Assembly (NCBI GenBank): GCA_020747065.1
Contig: JAGMVK010000014.1
Coordinates: 868,001 to 932,000 of the forward strand
DNA: 64,000 nt
Source of the DNA: Cadophora sp. MPI-SDFR-AT-0126
Taxonomy: Eukaryota; Ascomycota; Leotiomycetes; Helotiales; Ploettnerulaceae
Direction: 5' to 3'
Every line of letters starts with the position of its first letter. Position 1 is the stretch's first letter. Below the pieces are notes generated by a model. It was not told where the DNA came from and did no database searches. It was given only the letters and a program-made list of their open reading frames with translations. Both the position numbers and the translations under genes were made by a program. Below, in pieces: positions 54,283-64,000 of the stretch.

Positions 54283-56472
54283 ATGGCAGCTCTCGAGACA
54301 TACCAGTACACATCGCTCCGACTCGGGGACTCGACTTTCCGACTCCTGAAGCTATTGAAATACCAAGGTCCTGAGCTCGAATGTGAGCTTTTCCCACAGT
54401 CGCTATCGAACAACGAACACGTTTCATACGAAGCCCTCTCCTACATATGGGGCAGCACCGAGCTCGTGGAATGCATAATTCTTGATCGAAAGCGGCACTG
54501 GATAACGAACAATCTGTATTCTGCATTACTATACTTGCAATTGCACGACAGAGACCATTATCTATGGATTAATGCAATATGTATCAACCAAGCTAACAAA
54601 GAAGAACAGGGCCGGCAGGTTCAGCAGATAGGGAAAATCTTCGGACTTGCTGAGGGAGTTCTCTTTTGGCTAGGAAAGGCAACGTTAGAGATCACGAGCC
54701 TTATGGACGCACTCAATCAGTATTCAAAGACAGGTGCAGATTGCCAACCTGGGCAGTTGACGCTTGACGATAGCCGTTGGGATGAATATCGTACCGGTTT
54801 ATGGCAACTGCTAGGCCGACAGTGGTTCACACGGGTCTGGATTCTACAGAAAATAGCAAACGCTCGAAAAGCTACTATCTATTGTGGCACTCGGTCTATT
54901 TCAGCGGAAATATTTGCCTCTGCACCGTCTGTAATAAGAGAAGAGCCTGAGCCGCACTGTCAAGCTATACTGGAGATCATGCCAGGACCTTCCCGTTCAG
55001 GATCTTGGTGGGGCCAGAAACGAGACTTATGCGCCCTCCTCCGCAGATTCCCGGCGAGCAAAGCAACAGACGAACGCGACAAGATATATGCCCTACTCGG
55101 CATGTCCTCTGATCCTTTAGATACCCAAAGCATTGATATAGACTACGAGAAGCCGACTCACCAAGTCATTCACCGGGCTGTAACATATCTGCTTCGTTCT
55201 ACACCTGCATCTGTTCATGAGATTCTCAATCTCATGTACCACTTCGAAACTCTAGAAACAACCTATTTTGTGCTACCACTTGGGCAAGAGGAAGCAACGG
55301 AAATTCTTTTCCCTCACCTTCAGTCAGGGACCATGTTAAACGAGCCGGTCAAGCCTAAAGAATCATCAGACTTCGTGTCCCAAGGCATAGTAGTTGTTAA
55401 TGATCCAGCGCTGTTCTTGTTTGAAAAGAGACCGAAAAGAAATCTCAATGAGGAGGAAACGTGTCACAGTCAGGTTGTTAGGCTTATACTAGGTGCCCGG
55501 ACGAACGAATCTCAAAAACACAAGAAATATGATAATGGGTTGAGGGTGATTTCGTGGGGAAGTCCTGAGCACCGAGTCAAGATTGTGGTTATTCATGACA
55601 GGAAAAAGGCTGTAGTACAGGCTGCACTACAAGGGTGCGCCCACATTGTGAAATATTTGCTGCACTTGAAAGTAGGAGATGAAGGAGAGAAGTTGGAAGA
55701 TGAAGTGCTCCGAGGGGCCATAGATGAGGACCACATGGTGGCTGTTCAAACAATACTGCATCAAATTACCCATGTGCACGTACAAGGTCGATACGACAAC
55801 GCACTCCAGGCGGTTTCATATAGAGGGCACGAGCAGGTTGTAAAGCTGCTGCTCGATAAGGGCGCCGACGTTAACGCGCAGAGTGGATTCTACGGCAACG
55901 CACTCCAGGCGGCTTCGGCAGGAGGCCACGAGCAGGTAGTGAAGCTACTACTCGATAAGGGCGCCAACGTCAACGCGCAAGGTGGATCCTACGGCAACGC
56001 ACTCCAGGCGGCTTCGTATGGAGGCTGCGAGCAAATAGTGAAGCTACTACTCGACAAGGGCGCCAACGTTAACGCGCAAGGTGGATCCTACGGTAACGCA
56101 CTTCAGGTAGCTTCGTATAAAGGGCACGAGCAGGTAGTGAAGCTACTACTCGATAAGGGCGCCGACGTTAACGCGCAAGGTGGATACTACGGCAACGCGC
56201 TCCAGGCGGCTTTAGCAGGAGATTATGAGCAGGTGATGAAGCTGCTGTTCGACAAAGGCGCCGACGTCAACGCGCAGGGTGGAGTCTACGGCAACGCACT
56301 TCAGGTGGCTTCAGCAGGAGGCTACAAGCAGGTAGTAAAGCTACTACTCGATAAGGGCGCTGATATCAACGCGCAGGGTAGGTTCTATAGCAACGCACTC
56401 CAGGCGACTTTGTTAGGAGGCCACGAGCAGGTAGTAAAGCTACTGCTCGATAAGGGCGCTGACGTTAACTAG
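54283..56472 (+). CDS. HET-domain protein with tandem ankyrin repeats
   Basis: Predicted incompatibility or NLR-like immune protein. From ATG 54283 (GAGCATGGC; an upstream in-frame ATG at 54169 is less likely) the intronless frame gives 729 residues. The HET domain shows EALSYIWGS, YLWINAICINQANKEEQGRQ, ARQWFTRVWILQKI-type sequence (LGRQWFTRVWILQK) and DERDKIYALLGM. After a divergent linker, about seven ankyrin units of 34 residues follow (NALQAASAGGHEQVVKLLL then DKGADVNAQ), nearly identical at DNA level. A TAG at 56470-56472 ends the frame, but the repeat pattern continues in frame for one more unit to a TAA at 56580-56582, so the last repeat is cut off. No NACHT or NB-ARC motif is present. 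Codon use and GC are normal, unlike the AT-rich flanks. Confidence 0.85.
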   Translation: MAALETYQYTSLRLGDSTFRLLKLLKYQGPELECELFPQSLSNNEHVSYEALSYIWGSTELVECIILDRKRHWITNNLYSALLYLQLHDRDHYLWINAICINQANKEEQGRQVQQIGKIFGLAEGVLFWLGKATLEITSLMDALNQYSKTGADCQPGQLTLDDSRWDEYRTGLWQLLGRQWFTRVWILQKIANARKATIYCGTRSISAEIFASAPSVIREEPEPHCQAILEIMPGPSRSGSWWGQKRDLCALLRRFPASKATDERDKIYALLGMSSDPLDTQSIDIDYEKPTHQVIHRAVTYLLRSTPASVHEILNLMYHFETLETTYFVLPLGQEEATEILFPHLQSGTMLNEPVKPKESSDFVSQGIVVVNDPALFLFEKRPKRNLNEEETCHSQVVRLILGARTNESQKHKKYDNGLRVISWGSPEHRVKIVVIHDRKKAVVQAALQGCAHIVKYLLHLKVGDEGEKLEDEVLRGAIDEDHMVAVQTILHQITHVHVQGRYDNALQAVSYRGHEQVVKLLLDKGADVNAQSGFYGNALQAASAGGHEQVVKLLLDKGANVNAQGGSYGNALQAASYGGCEQIVKLLLDKGANVNAQGGSYGNALQVASYKGHEQVVKLLLDKGADVNAQGGYYGNALQAALAGDYEQVMKLLFDKGADVNAQGGVYGNALQVASAGGYKQVVKLLLDKGADINAQGRFYSNALQATLLGGHEQVVKLLLDKGADVN

Positions 56473-56565
56473 CAGGGTAGAGAATATAGTAACGTACTTC
56501 AGGCGGCTTTGTTAAGAGGCTACGATCAGGTAGTAAAGCTACTGCTCGACAAGGGCGCCGACAAC
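55785..56565 (+). repeat. 102-bp ankyrin-coding tandem repeats, 7-8 copies
   Basis: Unit of 34 codons, each beginning near a Tyr-Gly/Asp/Ser-Asn-Ala-Leu-Gln core and ending near Asp-Val-Asn-Ala-Gln. Copies differ by few bases, suggesting recent expansion or homogenisation. The seventh unit carries AACTAGCAG where the others have AACGCGCAG. Confidence 0.85.
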
Positions 56566-56582
56566 CAACGTAAAGCGAGCTA

Positions 56583-57324
56583 AGGTTTAGGGCTGAGCAC
56601 TCTCAAACCTTGATTAGCTCTGCGCTCGGCTGATCCTATGATTAACAGTTTAGTCCCGGCGTGCAGGTTTGTCATATTTAGTCACATTTAGTTATATTTA
56701 GAATATAATTCTTACTAACGTATTCTGCTCTCCTATATATTACTATTCTCTCTCTTTCATAGAGGGTCGAGGATCAGCTTGACTATATACTGTATTAATT
56801 TGCCAAGAGAAGCTTTAAGCATGCTGAAGATTCAAGTAGTAATAGATATACCATGTAGCCGTTGATTTTCTTTACTAAGTTATTTGATTTAGCTATCTGC
56901 ACTAATCAATTCTTCTTAGTACCTATAGTCTCTTTCTATATAAGTTATTAGCTGCAGGTTTTTAATATTTCTTGATAATATATATACTCTTACTTTCTTA
57001 TAGAGCTTTCTAGAGATACTCCTTATACTCTATTATAAATATCAGAGAGAGAGGATAATATTATGTAAAGGGAGGCTTACTTATTATATTATCTCTTATA
57101 CACTAGATATAAAAACCGCTTAGTTACGCCAGAGGAGTATTCTTATCGATATTTAACGCAGATTCCTATTACTTATTAACCTCGGAATATCGCACTAAAG
57201 AGATATATCCTACCTTAGTAGTTAGCTTTATCTTATCATTAGAAATATCGCTTGTATCGCCTGAACAGCTAGCCACGTCTAGTCTAAAGTCTCTCGTAAG
57301 TTTCTTAAGTATAGCTCTAATAAC
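56583..57324. other. AT-rich, RIP-mutated sequence
   Basis: GC falls again after about 56,690. No readable gene. Lies between the HET-ankyrin gene and the left LTR. Confidence 0.65.
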
Positions 57325-57548
57325 TGTGACGGCTCAACGAAAGTTTATTAATAGCTATAATATAAAGTAGAAAAGATAAGAAGAAAAGAGGTTTTAAAAA
57401 AGGAGTCTTAAGCTTAAGTACAGAAGGTGCGGCTACTAGTCCTATTATAATGTTATATCTAGTTACCTCTTATGACTCCTAAGTCCCGTGATCTACGATA
57501 TATACGTGATCTGCGATACGCATGTAATTAAGTAGATTATCTGTTATA
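57325..57548 (-). repeat. Left LTR (3' LTR of the minus-strand element)
   Basis: Begins TGTGACGGCTCAACG and ends CTGTTATA. Matches the right repeat over most of its length; differences are mostly C/T and G/A. The internal block CTAAGTCCCGTGATCT is identical in both. Confidence 0.8.
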
Positions 57549-58999
57549 CTACCCCCCTCCTTAAGGAAAGCTTATCCCTAAGCTATAAAAGAATTACTTC
57601 TGAGTTTTTAGTAATATTACTATATTATCTTTTAGTCCCTTATAAGTGTTATTATTCTTTGATTCTTATACTATAATCTAGTGCTCTAAGAGCTTTAGTA
57701 AGCCTAAGAGTATAGGATTTTTTCAGTGGAAATCTCTAAGTTTATATAAGTAAGTATAAAAGTCTATAGTAAAGTAGAACTTAAGGTCTAAGTTAAGTCC
57801 TTTTTAATATACTTAATAGTATAATATATTATCTTACTTAAAGCAGATATCTAAGATATCCTAGATTTCTTATTCTTACTCTATATTAATAGCGATTATT
57901 TCTTCTTAGTTAGCTTAGGTTTAGCTTAGTAAGAGGTTATTATTATAGTATTATAACTTATCTATAGAGAATATTAGATGAATTTTAATAGATTTAAGTA
58001 AGTCTAATTAATAGAAGTGACTTTCTTTTTATAGGACTTAATATAAGCTAGTTTATTAGCTATCTAGCTTCCTTTTTAGTTAGTAAGTTTTTTAGTTTTT
58101 AGTAATTACTTAGACTTAATCTCTTACTTTTTAATTAACTTCCTAATAAGACTTATTTATATCTTATTATTTCTTTTTTTATTAGTTCTTTAAGAACTAC
58201 TTAGCTTTTTTTTATATTACTTTATATTATCTTATAAAGGCCTGAGCTTTAGTAATATTTAGCTTTTCTATAATTATAAGTTCTAGCTTAAGTTATGGCT
58301 TATTTTAGTCTTAGCTTATATATAGTTTATATCTATATTTAAGTTAGTAAGAAGATATGCTTAAGAACTTATAAGGTAGTATTAACTAAGTATAATCTAT
58401 TATTAGTAGAAGCTCGGACTAATTATCTTAGTAGTAATTTATAAAAGAGCGAAATCTCTAGTTTAAGTACGAATTTATAATTTTAATCTAACTATTAGTC
58501 TAAGTGTAATAAGCTATAAAGAGTTTAATCTTAATACTAAGGATCTGATAGAACTTATACTAAAAAGAAAAGATAAATTAAGGTCCTTTATTTAATATAA
58601 CTATCTTAGGTAGATTATTAAATCTCTAGTAATTTATAATAAATAGTTAAGCTAAATTATAGGAAGTATATATAAAGTAATATAAGATTAATATAGCTTT
58701 CTTAGAGAATTAATTTATTATAACTAGTATTAAGTTATACTTAAACTTATCCTTTAGCGCGTTCTTAAAATCTATTATTAAGTATTACTAAGATTAGTCT
58801 AAGATTAGTAGAGAGTATAAGTAATTAAGTATTTTATCCTATTAATAATTACTGTAATTATAAACTAAGTAGTTAGAGATAAATCTAGTGATATCTTTAA
58901 GTATCTTAAGCTAATAATACTTAGTTCTAAAGAGCCCGAAAGTCTTTGATTTCTTAGGGTAGGTAGTAGAGAGCTAATTATATATATACTAGATTAGTT

Positions 59000-59192
59000 G
59001 TCGTGCAGTGGTGCGAGCAGGCTGGGTTAAAGAGACGAGATCTCCTGATCAGGGCAAAAGTGTGGTATGAAAAGATATATTCAAAAGAGCGTTACCTCCT
59101 TAAGGGAGGGCCTGAGAGCATGTTATATATACATGGTATGCTTGCCAAGCATACACTAGACCAGATGCAACTTCTGACAGAGCGCGTTCGAC
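59000..59192. mobile_element. GC-normal 193-bp insert inside the RIP-mutated LTR element
   Basis: A patch of ordinary base composition, rich in CpA and other sites that RIP removes, within very AT-rich sequence. It is flanked by ATTAGTT at 58,993-58,999 and 59,193-59,199, possibly a 7-bp target-site duplication. It begins GTCGTGCAG and ends GTTCGAC, so the ends share a 4-bp inverted repeat (GTCG/CGAC). An ORF of 64 codons runs across it but is not conserved-looking. It could be a small non-autonomous element that inserted after RIP stopped. Confidence 0.5.
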
Positions 59193-62100
59193 ATTAGTTA
59201 TATATAAAGATAGTTAATATTAAGCACTTAGAGATAGCTCTTATATAAAAGTAGCTTATTATCCCGGAGCGTATACTAAGAGTTAAGTTCTTATAATTCT
59301 TAGTACTAGACTATTAGGGCTTTAAAAGTCCAATTAATATAAATTAGCTCTATAATAAAGTTCATCTCCTTATCTATATTAAACTTTATAAGGGCTAGGG
59401 TATAGATATTAAGTAATTAATTTAATTTACAGAAGATATAAGGGTCGATTTAATCTAAGTAAATTAATATATAAGTATAAAGTTCATTCTTTATCTTAAT
59501 CTAACTTCTAATATCTTATTTATAGCGCGATAATATATTAGTAGTAGTATTCTAGTTACTTAAGTAGTATATTACTATAAAATAGAAGTCTGCTAGGATT
59601 TTAGATTATCTTACTTATTTTCCTATAAGCTTCTTAGTAGTTATAAAGTATTTTAAGGCCTTATAATTAGAGAAGACTTAAAAGCGCTACTAGTAGCTTA
59701 ATTAGGATACTAGTTTTATATACTAGTAGGTTAGTAATTATACAATTACTAGTATTTCCTTATTATAAATATTATAGTTTAACTTAATAGAGCTTATTAT
59801 TTTAGATAGGAATAAGACTAGGTATTAGTTATCTCTATACTTCTATAAGAGTATACTTATAATTACTTTATCTAAGGCGTTAGTCTTAATCTGAGTTTCT
59901 AGTAATATATTATAGTATTTCAGATATTCCGGGGCTAGTATAGCTTTCTTTAGGTCCTAAAAAGCCGTGAGTTAAGTAAAGATTATCTTAAAGGGAATTA
60001 ATATCTTTATTAGCTCTACTAAGGGTTTAGCTATCTTACTATAATTTAAGATAAACTTATAGTAGAAGTTATAAAAACTAAGGAAAGACTAGATCCCTTA
60101 GATAATAGTAAAGGAAGTTTAATTTCATATATATTCTATAGCTATTAAATTAATCTTAATCTCCTTAGTAATAATAAAAAAACTAAGGAATTTAATCTTC
60201 TTAATATAGAACTTACTTTTTTAAATATCTACTAGAAGATAGTATTACTATAAGTAGTATAAGACTTTCTTAATATAGTTCTTATATTATAGAGAATTAT
60301 TAGAGTATACAATAATATTATCTAAGTATATAGTACTTATAACTTCTGTAGTAAGTCTGAAATATAATATACTCTTTAGAAGCTAGATCTCTCTGTATAT
60401 AATAAAAGGCGCTTTAGATATTAATCTTAGTAAAAACCTTAGCTTATTTAAGATATATAAAGACTTTATTAATTAAAGGTAATAGGTACTAATCTTTCTA
60501 TGTAATCTTATTTAGTCTTTAGTAATTAATATAAAAGCGTAGGCTACTATTTAGTTTCTTAATAAATAAGGTAGGATAAGTAAAAGGGATATGACTAAGG
60601 ATAATGAAACCCTTATTAAGGTTTTCTTTAAAGTATTTCTTTATTACTTAGAGTTTTATTTTACTCTATTAGTACAGTAGTTTATAACTATAATTAATTT
60701 TAGCTTTTAGCTTAATCTTATAGTCTAGCCCTAGTACTGAATTAGAAAAAGTATTAGCAGTAGTTTTTAAGAATGCAGTAGTATACTTCTAATACTAGGA
60801 AGAGAGTTTCTTTTATAAGATATTTTTATAAGATTTCTTTTTAGTAGGGGGTACCTGTAGCTTAGCCTTTTAAGTTACTTAGTTAATAGCTTTATTTATC
60901 TTACTTAGCGTGATTATAAAGAACTCTGATTCTTTCTAATAAAGAATATAATGAAAAACTATTGCGTTAATCTTAGTAATATCTATCTTCAGTAGGGTTT
61001 TTTATTTTAGAATTAAGTATTAATATATATAGGAATTCTTTGCATAAGGGTAGTTAGGTAAAGCTTATTAAGTATAAGATCATAAAGTTTTTTTTCTATT
61101 TGCTAAAGTAAGTTAGTAGTCGCTACTACTTAAGTATAAGCAAGGTACTCGCAAGAAATAACCTAGTTTTTCTAATAATATTAGTCGCGAAATTATTTAA
61201 TACTACAGTGTTTTTTTTGCGCTACTCAGCGAGTAGTGTAATATATAGTAGTTAATAGGGATATATATTAAGGCTCGCGAGGGGATAGCTCTATAATTTA
61301 CAGCTCTATTAATTATTTATTAGTAATACTAGTAGTAGCTATAGCGATATTTCGAGTTTGTCGAGTAGTGTCTTTCTTATCTATTGCTACTTATTATTAA
61401 AAGACATCTTATTAATTAGCGACTTAGATATTACAGGGATTTAGGGATTATATAGTATCGTGGGTAGTATATAAGAGTCTTAGGAGTATTATAGGGATAT
61501 CTTTGTTATAAGGCTATACTAGGCTTTAATTCTTAATATTAAGTTATATATTAAAGTAAACTATTTAAGTTTATTTTAAGATAATCTTATAGTTTTTAAG
61601 ATTTAATAGTATAAAAGAGATTTGTTTTTGAACTCGCTGATTAATTAATACATTTAAAAGGATAGTATACGATATAATATTATTAGCCTAATCGTTATAA
61701 TCTTTTACTTATGCGGAATTAGGGAGTAAGGTAAGAGTAATACTAAACTTCTTAATAAGATCTTTAGTAAGTTTAGTATTAATAAAGGCAAATTCACTTA
61801 CTTTAGAATTAAATAATACGAAAAGAGTAATTCTAATACTATTATAAAATAATATATAAGAAATAGTAAAACTTTTACTACTTATTAACTAATATATATT
61901 AATCTTCTAAAGATTAATTATTTATTTTAAGAAGGAGTTTTTTTTTAAGATCTTTAGTTTTTTAAATTAGTAGTATTCTTTAGTTTCTTTTAGTCTTTAT
62001 TAGCCTCGAAAAAGTCTTTACTTAGGAACTATTTTAATACTTTAATTTTTAAGATACTTAGATTAGCGGAATTATAGGGCTTAGAGTAATTTCTAGCTAT

Positions 62101-63566
62101 ATATCTTACTTTCTTATAGTTCTAGTAAGTAGTAGGTTTTCAAGTACTAGGGGCTATAGAAAGTAATTAAAGGGGTACGGAAATTATAAGGACTAGGGTA
62201 GTATTATTTGCTAAGGGAAAAGTAAGTATACTTCTTTATAAAAACAGAGTTAAAGGGTTTTAGATAAATAAAAGTATCGTATAAATTAGGAGAGTATTCT
62301 AGTAGTACTATTTTTAAGTATAGTAAATCTTTTTATTTAAGAAATCTATAGTAGAGATAAAATCTTAGAAACTTTTATTAGGGATGAACTTATATATAGT
62401 TTAGTCTTATAGAAATAGGTAAAGAGAATTATAAAAGCAAGTCGTAAGGTATTTATTAAAGGGAATATAAGTATTCTGAATTAATTTAAGAAAGTAGGGG
62501 TAGTATTCTGCAAATAATTTTATTAAGGGCATTTGCAATTTATTTAGGATTATCTTAGTATCTTATTATTTAAAAGTATTATCGTAAATACTACTTAAGT
62601 AATTAATCATTTTTTTAGTATTAGTAAATAGCTCTATTGCTTCTTATTTGAAGTATAGTAGCAGATAGCTTTAAGTATTTCCTTTAGTATAGTTATATAC
62701 CGCGGTAATATAGGACTTTTCATTAGAGTAATAATTAAAATTAATATTTAGCTTGCTTAATATTAATATAGATTAAGTATATTACTCTGGGCTCTTAGAA
62801 TCACTAAAGAACTTATTAATATATAATTCCTGGGAACGTTTTTCGTAACTTAAACAGTGGGCTTAGTTAGTAGGATAGGAAGGACCGGAGTTTCTATTAG
62901 AAGAGTTATTACTACTTAAATTTCTATTATCGCTAGGGAAATTTTAAGTACTTAATTACTTTAGAAAGGTAAGGACTTATTATATAGTCTTATCTTACTT
63001 ATTCTATTACTTACTTAGTTTCTTTAATAACTTTTGGAAGTCCTTTTAGGTTTACTCTAGCTATATAACTAAGGTTTACTTAGTGTTCTTATCTTTGAAA
63101 TTATTGTTTATTAAAGATATAGTATTAGAGCGCGAGCTAAGTAGTATAGGACTATTTTATTCACGCTCTTTAGTTTAGTGATAAAAGGGAATATAAAGGG
63201 AGGATTAAGTAGTAGTAAGGGGTTTATTAGTGTAAGGAGAGTGAGATTAATTAATTATTAAAAAAGAGGAAAACACTAATAAATAGATAAAGAAGGAGGT
63301 TTTAAAAGAACTGTAATAAATCTTATTAGATTTTTTAAAAAGATTGATTTTACTTATCTAAAGGAAGTTTTAGTATAGTAAAAGAGAAGTAGTGCCCTAT
63401 AATATATAACTCGATTATGTTTAAAAGGTACTTAAGGAAATAAGTGCACTATAGAAGAGAGAGAGAGAAAGGGAAGCTGAAGGTGTAACTCGACTACGCC
63501 TAATAAGTACTTAAAAAATCAATTAGAGATATTAGGACCTTCGTAGGTAAAGGTGGTCTTTTCTAA

Positions 63567-63771
63567 TATAATAGCTTAATTAAAGTTTATTAATAGCTAT
63601 AATATAAAGTAGAAAAGATAAAAAGAAAAGAGGTTTTAAAAAAGAGCCTTAAGCTTAAGTATAAGAGGCGCAGCCGCTAGTTCTATTATAACGTTACGTT
63701 TAGTCACCTCCTGTAACTCCTAAGTCCCGTGATCTGCGATATATATATAACTACGCGAACTGCTTATTATA
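63567..63771 (-). repeat. Right LTR (5' LTR of the minus-strand element)
   Basis: Begins TATAATAGCTTAATT, which is the left LTR start with every change a G-to-A or C-to-T. It shares AAAGTTTATTAATAGC and the later AAGCTTAAGTA and CTAAGTCCCGTGATCT blocks. Its end is shorter than the left copy by about 20 bases. Confidence 0.8.
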
Positions 63772-64000
63772 ATACTAGTTCAGTTAAATAAAGGATAGCT
63801 TAATATAAAAAGTAAGATTCCTACTTTATTTAATTCTGAATTAGCGAGAGTAGTTAAGAATCAGATAATAAATAGCTTAAAGCTAATTTATTACAACTTA
63901 ATAAAAATACTATATATAAAAATAAATACTAACTAATGATTCTATTATTTACTTACTTAATTGTTATAAATTTAAATCTGGAATTAGAGCTAATTTTAAA
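63772..64000. other. AT-rich, RIP-mutated flank
   Basis: Same composition as the interior of the element; no readable gene before the window ends. Confidence 0.6.

Larger units (their letters stand above)
57325..63771 (-). mobile_element. RIP-mutated Ty3/gypsy-like LTR retrotransposon
   Basis: Two diverged direct repeats bound 6.4 kb of AT-rich DNA. A purine-rich tract on the minus strand (CCCCCCTCCTT on plus, from 57,551) abuts the left LTR, which puts the 3' LTR on the left and the element on the minus strand. In that orientation a CCHC zinc-knuckle pattern can be recognised at 62,127-62,086, with all ligand codons changed by G-to-A or C-to-T. A reverse-transcriptase YLDN-IIVYS block lies at 60,328-60,302, where the second catalytic Asp codon reads AAT. 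The order gag then RT then remaining pol fits Ty3/gypsy. There is no intact ORF; every frame is full of stops. A 193-bp GC-normal patch interrupts it at 59,000. Target-site duplications could not be confirmed. Confidence 0.8.

Noticed and set aside
58997..59197. 64-codon ORF inside the LTR element as a real gene
   Set aside because: It exists only because the 193-bp insert escaped mutation; no start context or recognisable protein content.
57320..63776. 5-bp target-site duplication of the LTR element
   Set aside because: The flanking pentamers do not match clearly and the exact LTR ends are blurred by mutation.

Overview
The window is nuclear DNA of a filamentous ascomycete (Pezizomycotina; Leotiomycetes is my guess, held loosely). 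The evidence is short 45-80 nt GT-AG introns with CTAAC/CTGAC branch sites, HET-domain genes, an AA9 polysaccharide monooxygenase, SAT4/rhodopsin-like and YAT/Dal5-type membrane proteins, and an AT-rich tail showing the CpA-to-TpA signature of repeat-induced point mutation (RIP).

Layout. 1.3-7.7 kb: a 2142-codon intronless gene (minus strand) with a papain-like Cys-His-Asp peptidase module near its C-terminus. 9.3-13.3 kb: two secreted-protein genes, a Kex2-type small protein broken by one TAA and an AA9 monooxygenase with an out-of-frame CBM1-like tail. 13.8-26.6 kb: housekeeping block with an Inp54-like phosphoinositide 5-phosphatase, a PKA catalytic subunit, a DUF4336 protein, a coiled-coil membrane protein, an Mcp1-like mitochondrial protein and a GPATCH8/ZNF804-type C2H2 protein. 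28-38 kb: F-box-like gene with an in-frame TGA, amino-acid permease, HET gene with a TAG at the conserved Trp, and a AAA+ ATPase. 39.2-39.4 kb: a tRNA-Gly(GCC) gene that folds into a perfect 71-nt tRNA only after removing three insertions; two of them look like spliceosomal introns. 42.6-48.7 kb: MFS transporter, SAT4-type membrane protein and a single-pass membrane protein. 49.6-53.3 kb: decayed alkyl sulfatase and a decayed ABCC transporter whose reading frame runs into the AT-rich block.

53.1-64.0 kb is an AT-rich RIP compartment. It contains a GC-normal island with a HET-ankyrin gene carrying near-identical 102-bp repeats, and a RIP-mutated Ty3/gypsy-like LTR element (minus strand) bounded by diverged LTRs at 57.33 and 63.57 kb. 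Inside that element lies a 193-bp patch that looks un-mutated.

The observation most worth following is the tRNA-Gly gene at 39,228-39,409. The giant peptidase protein and the RIP-related decay of accessory genes come next. All splice sites, motifs and frames were read by eye; no database search was run.
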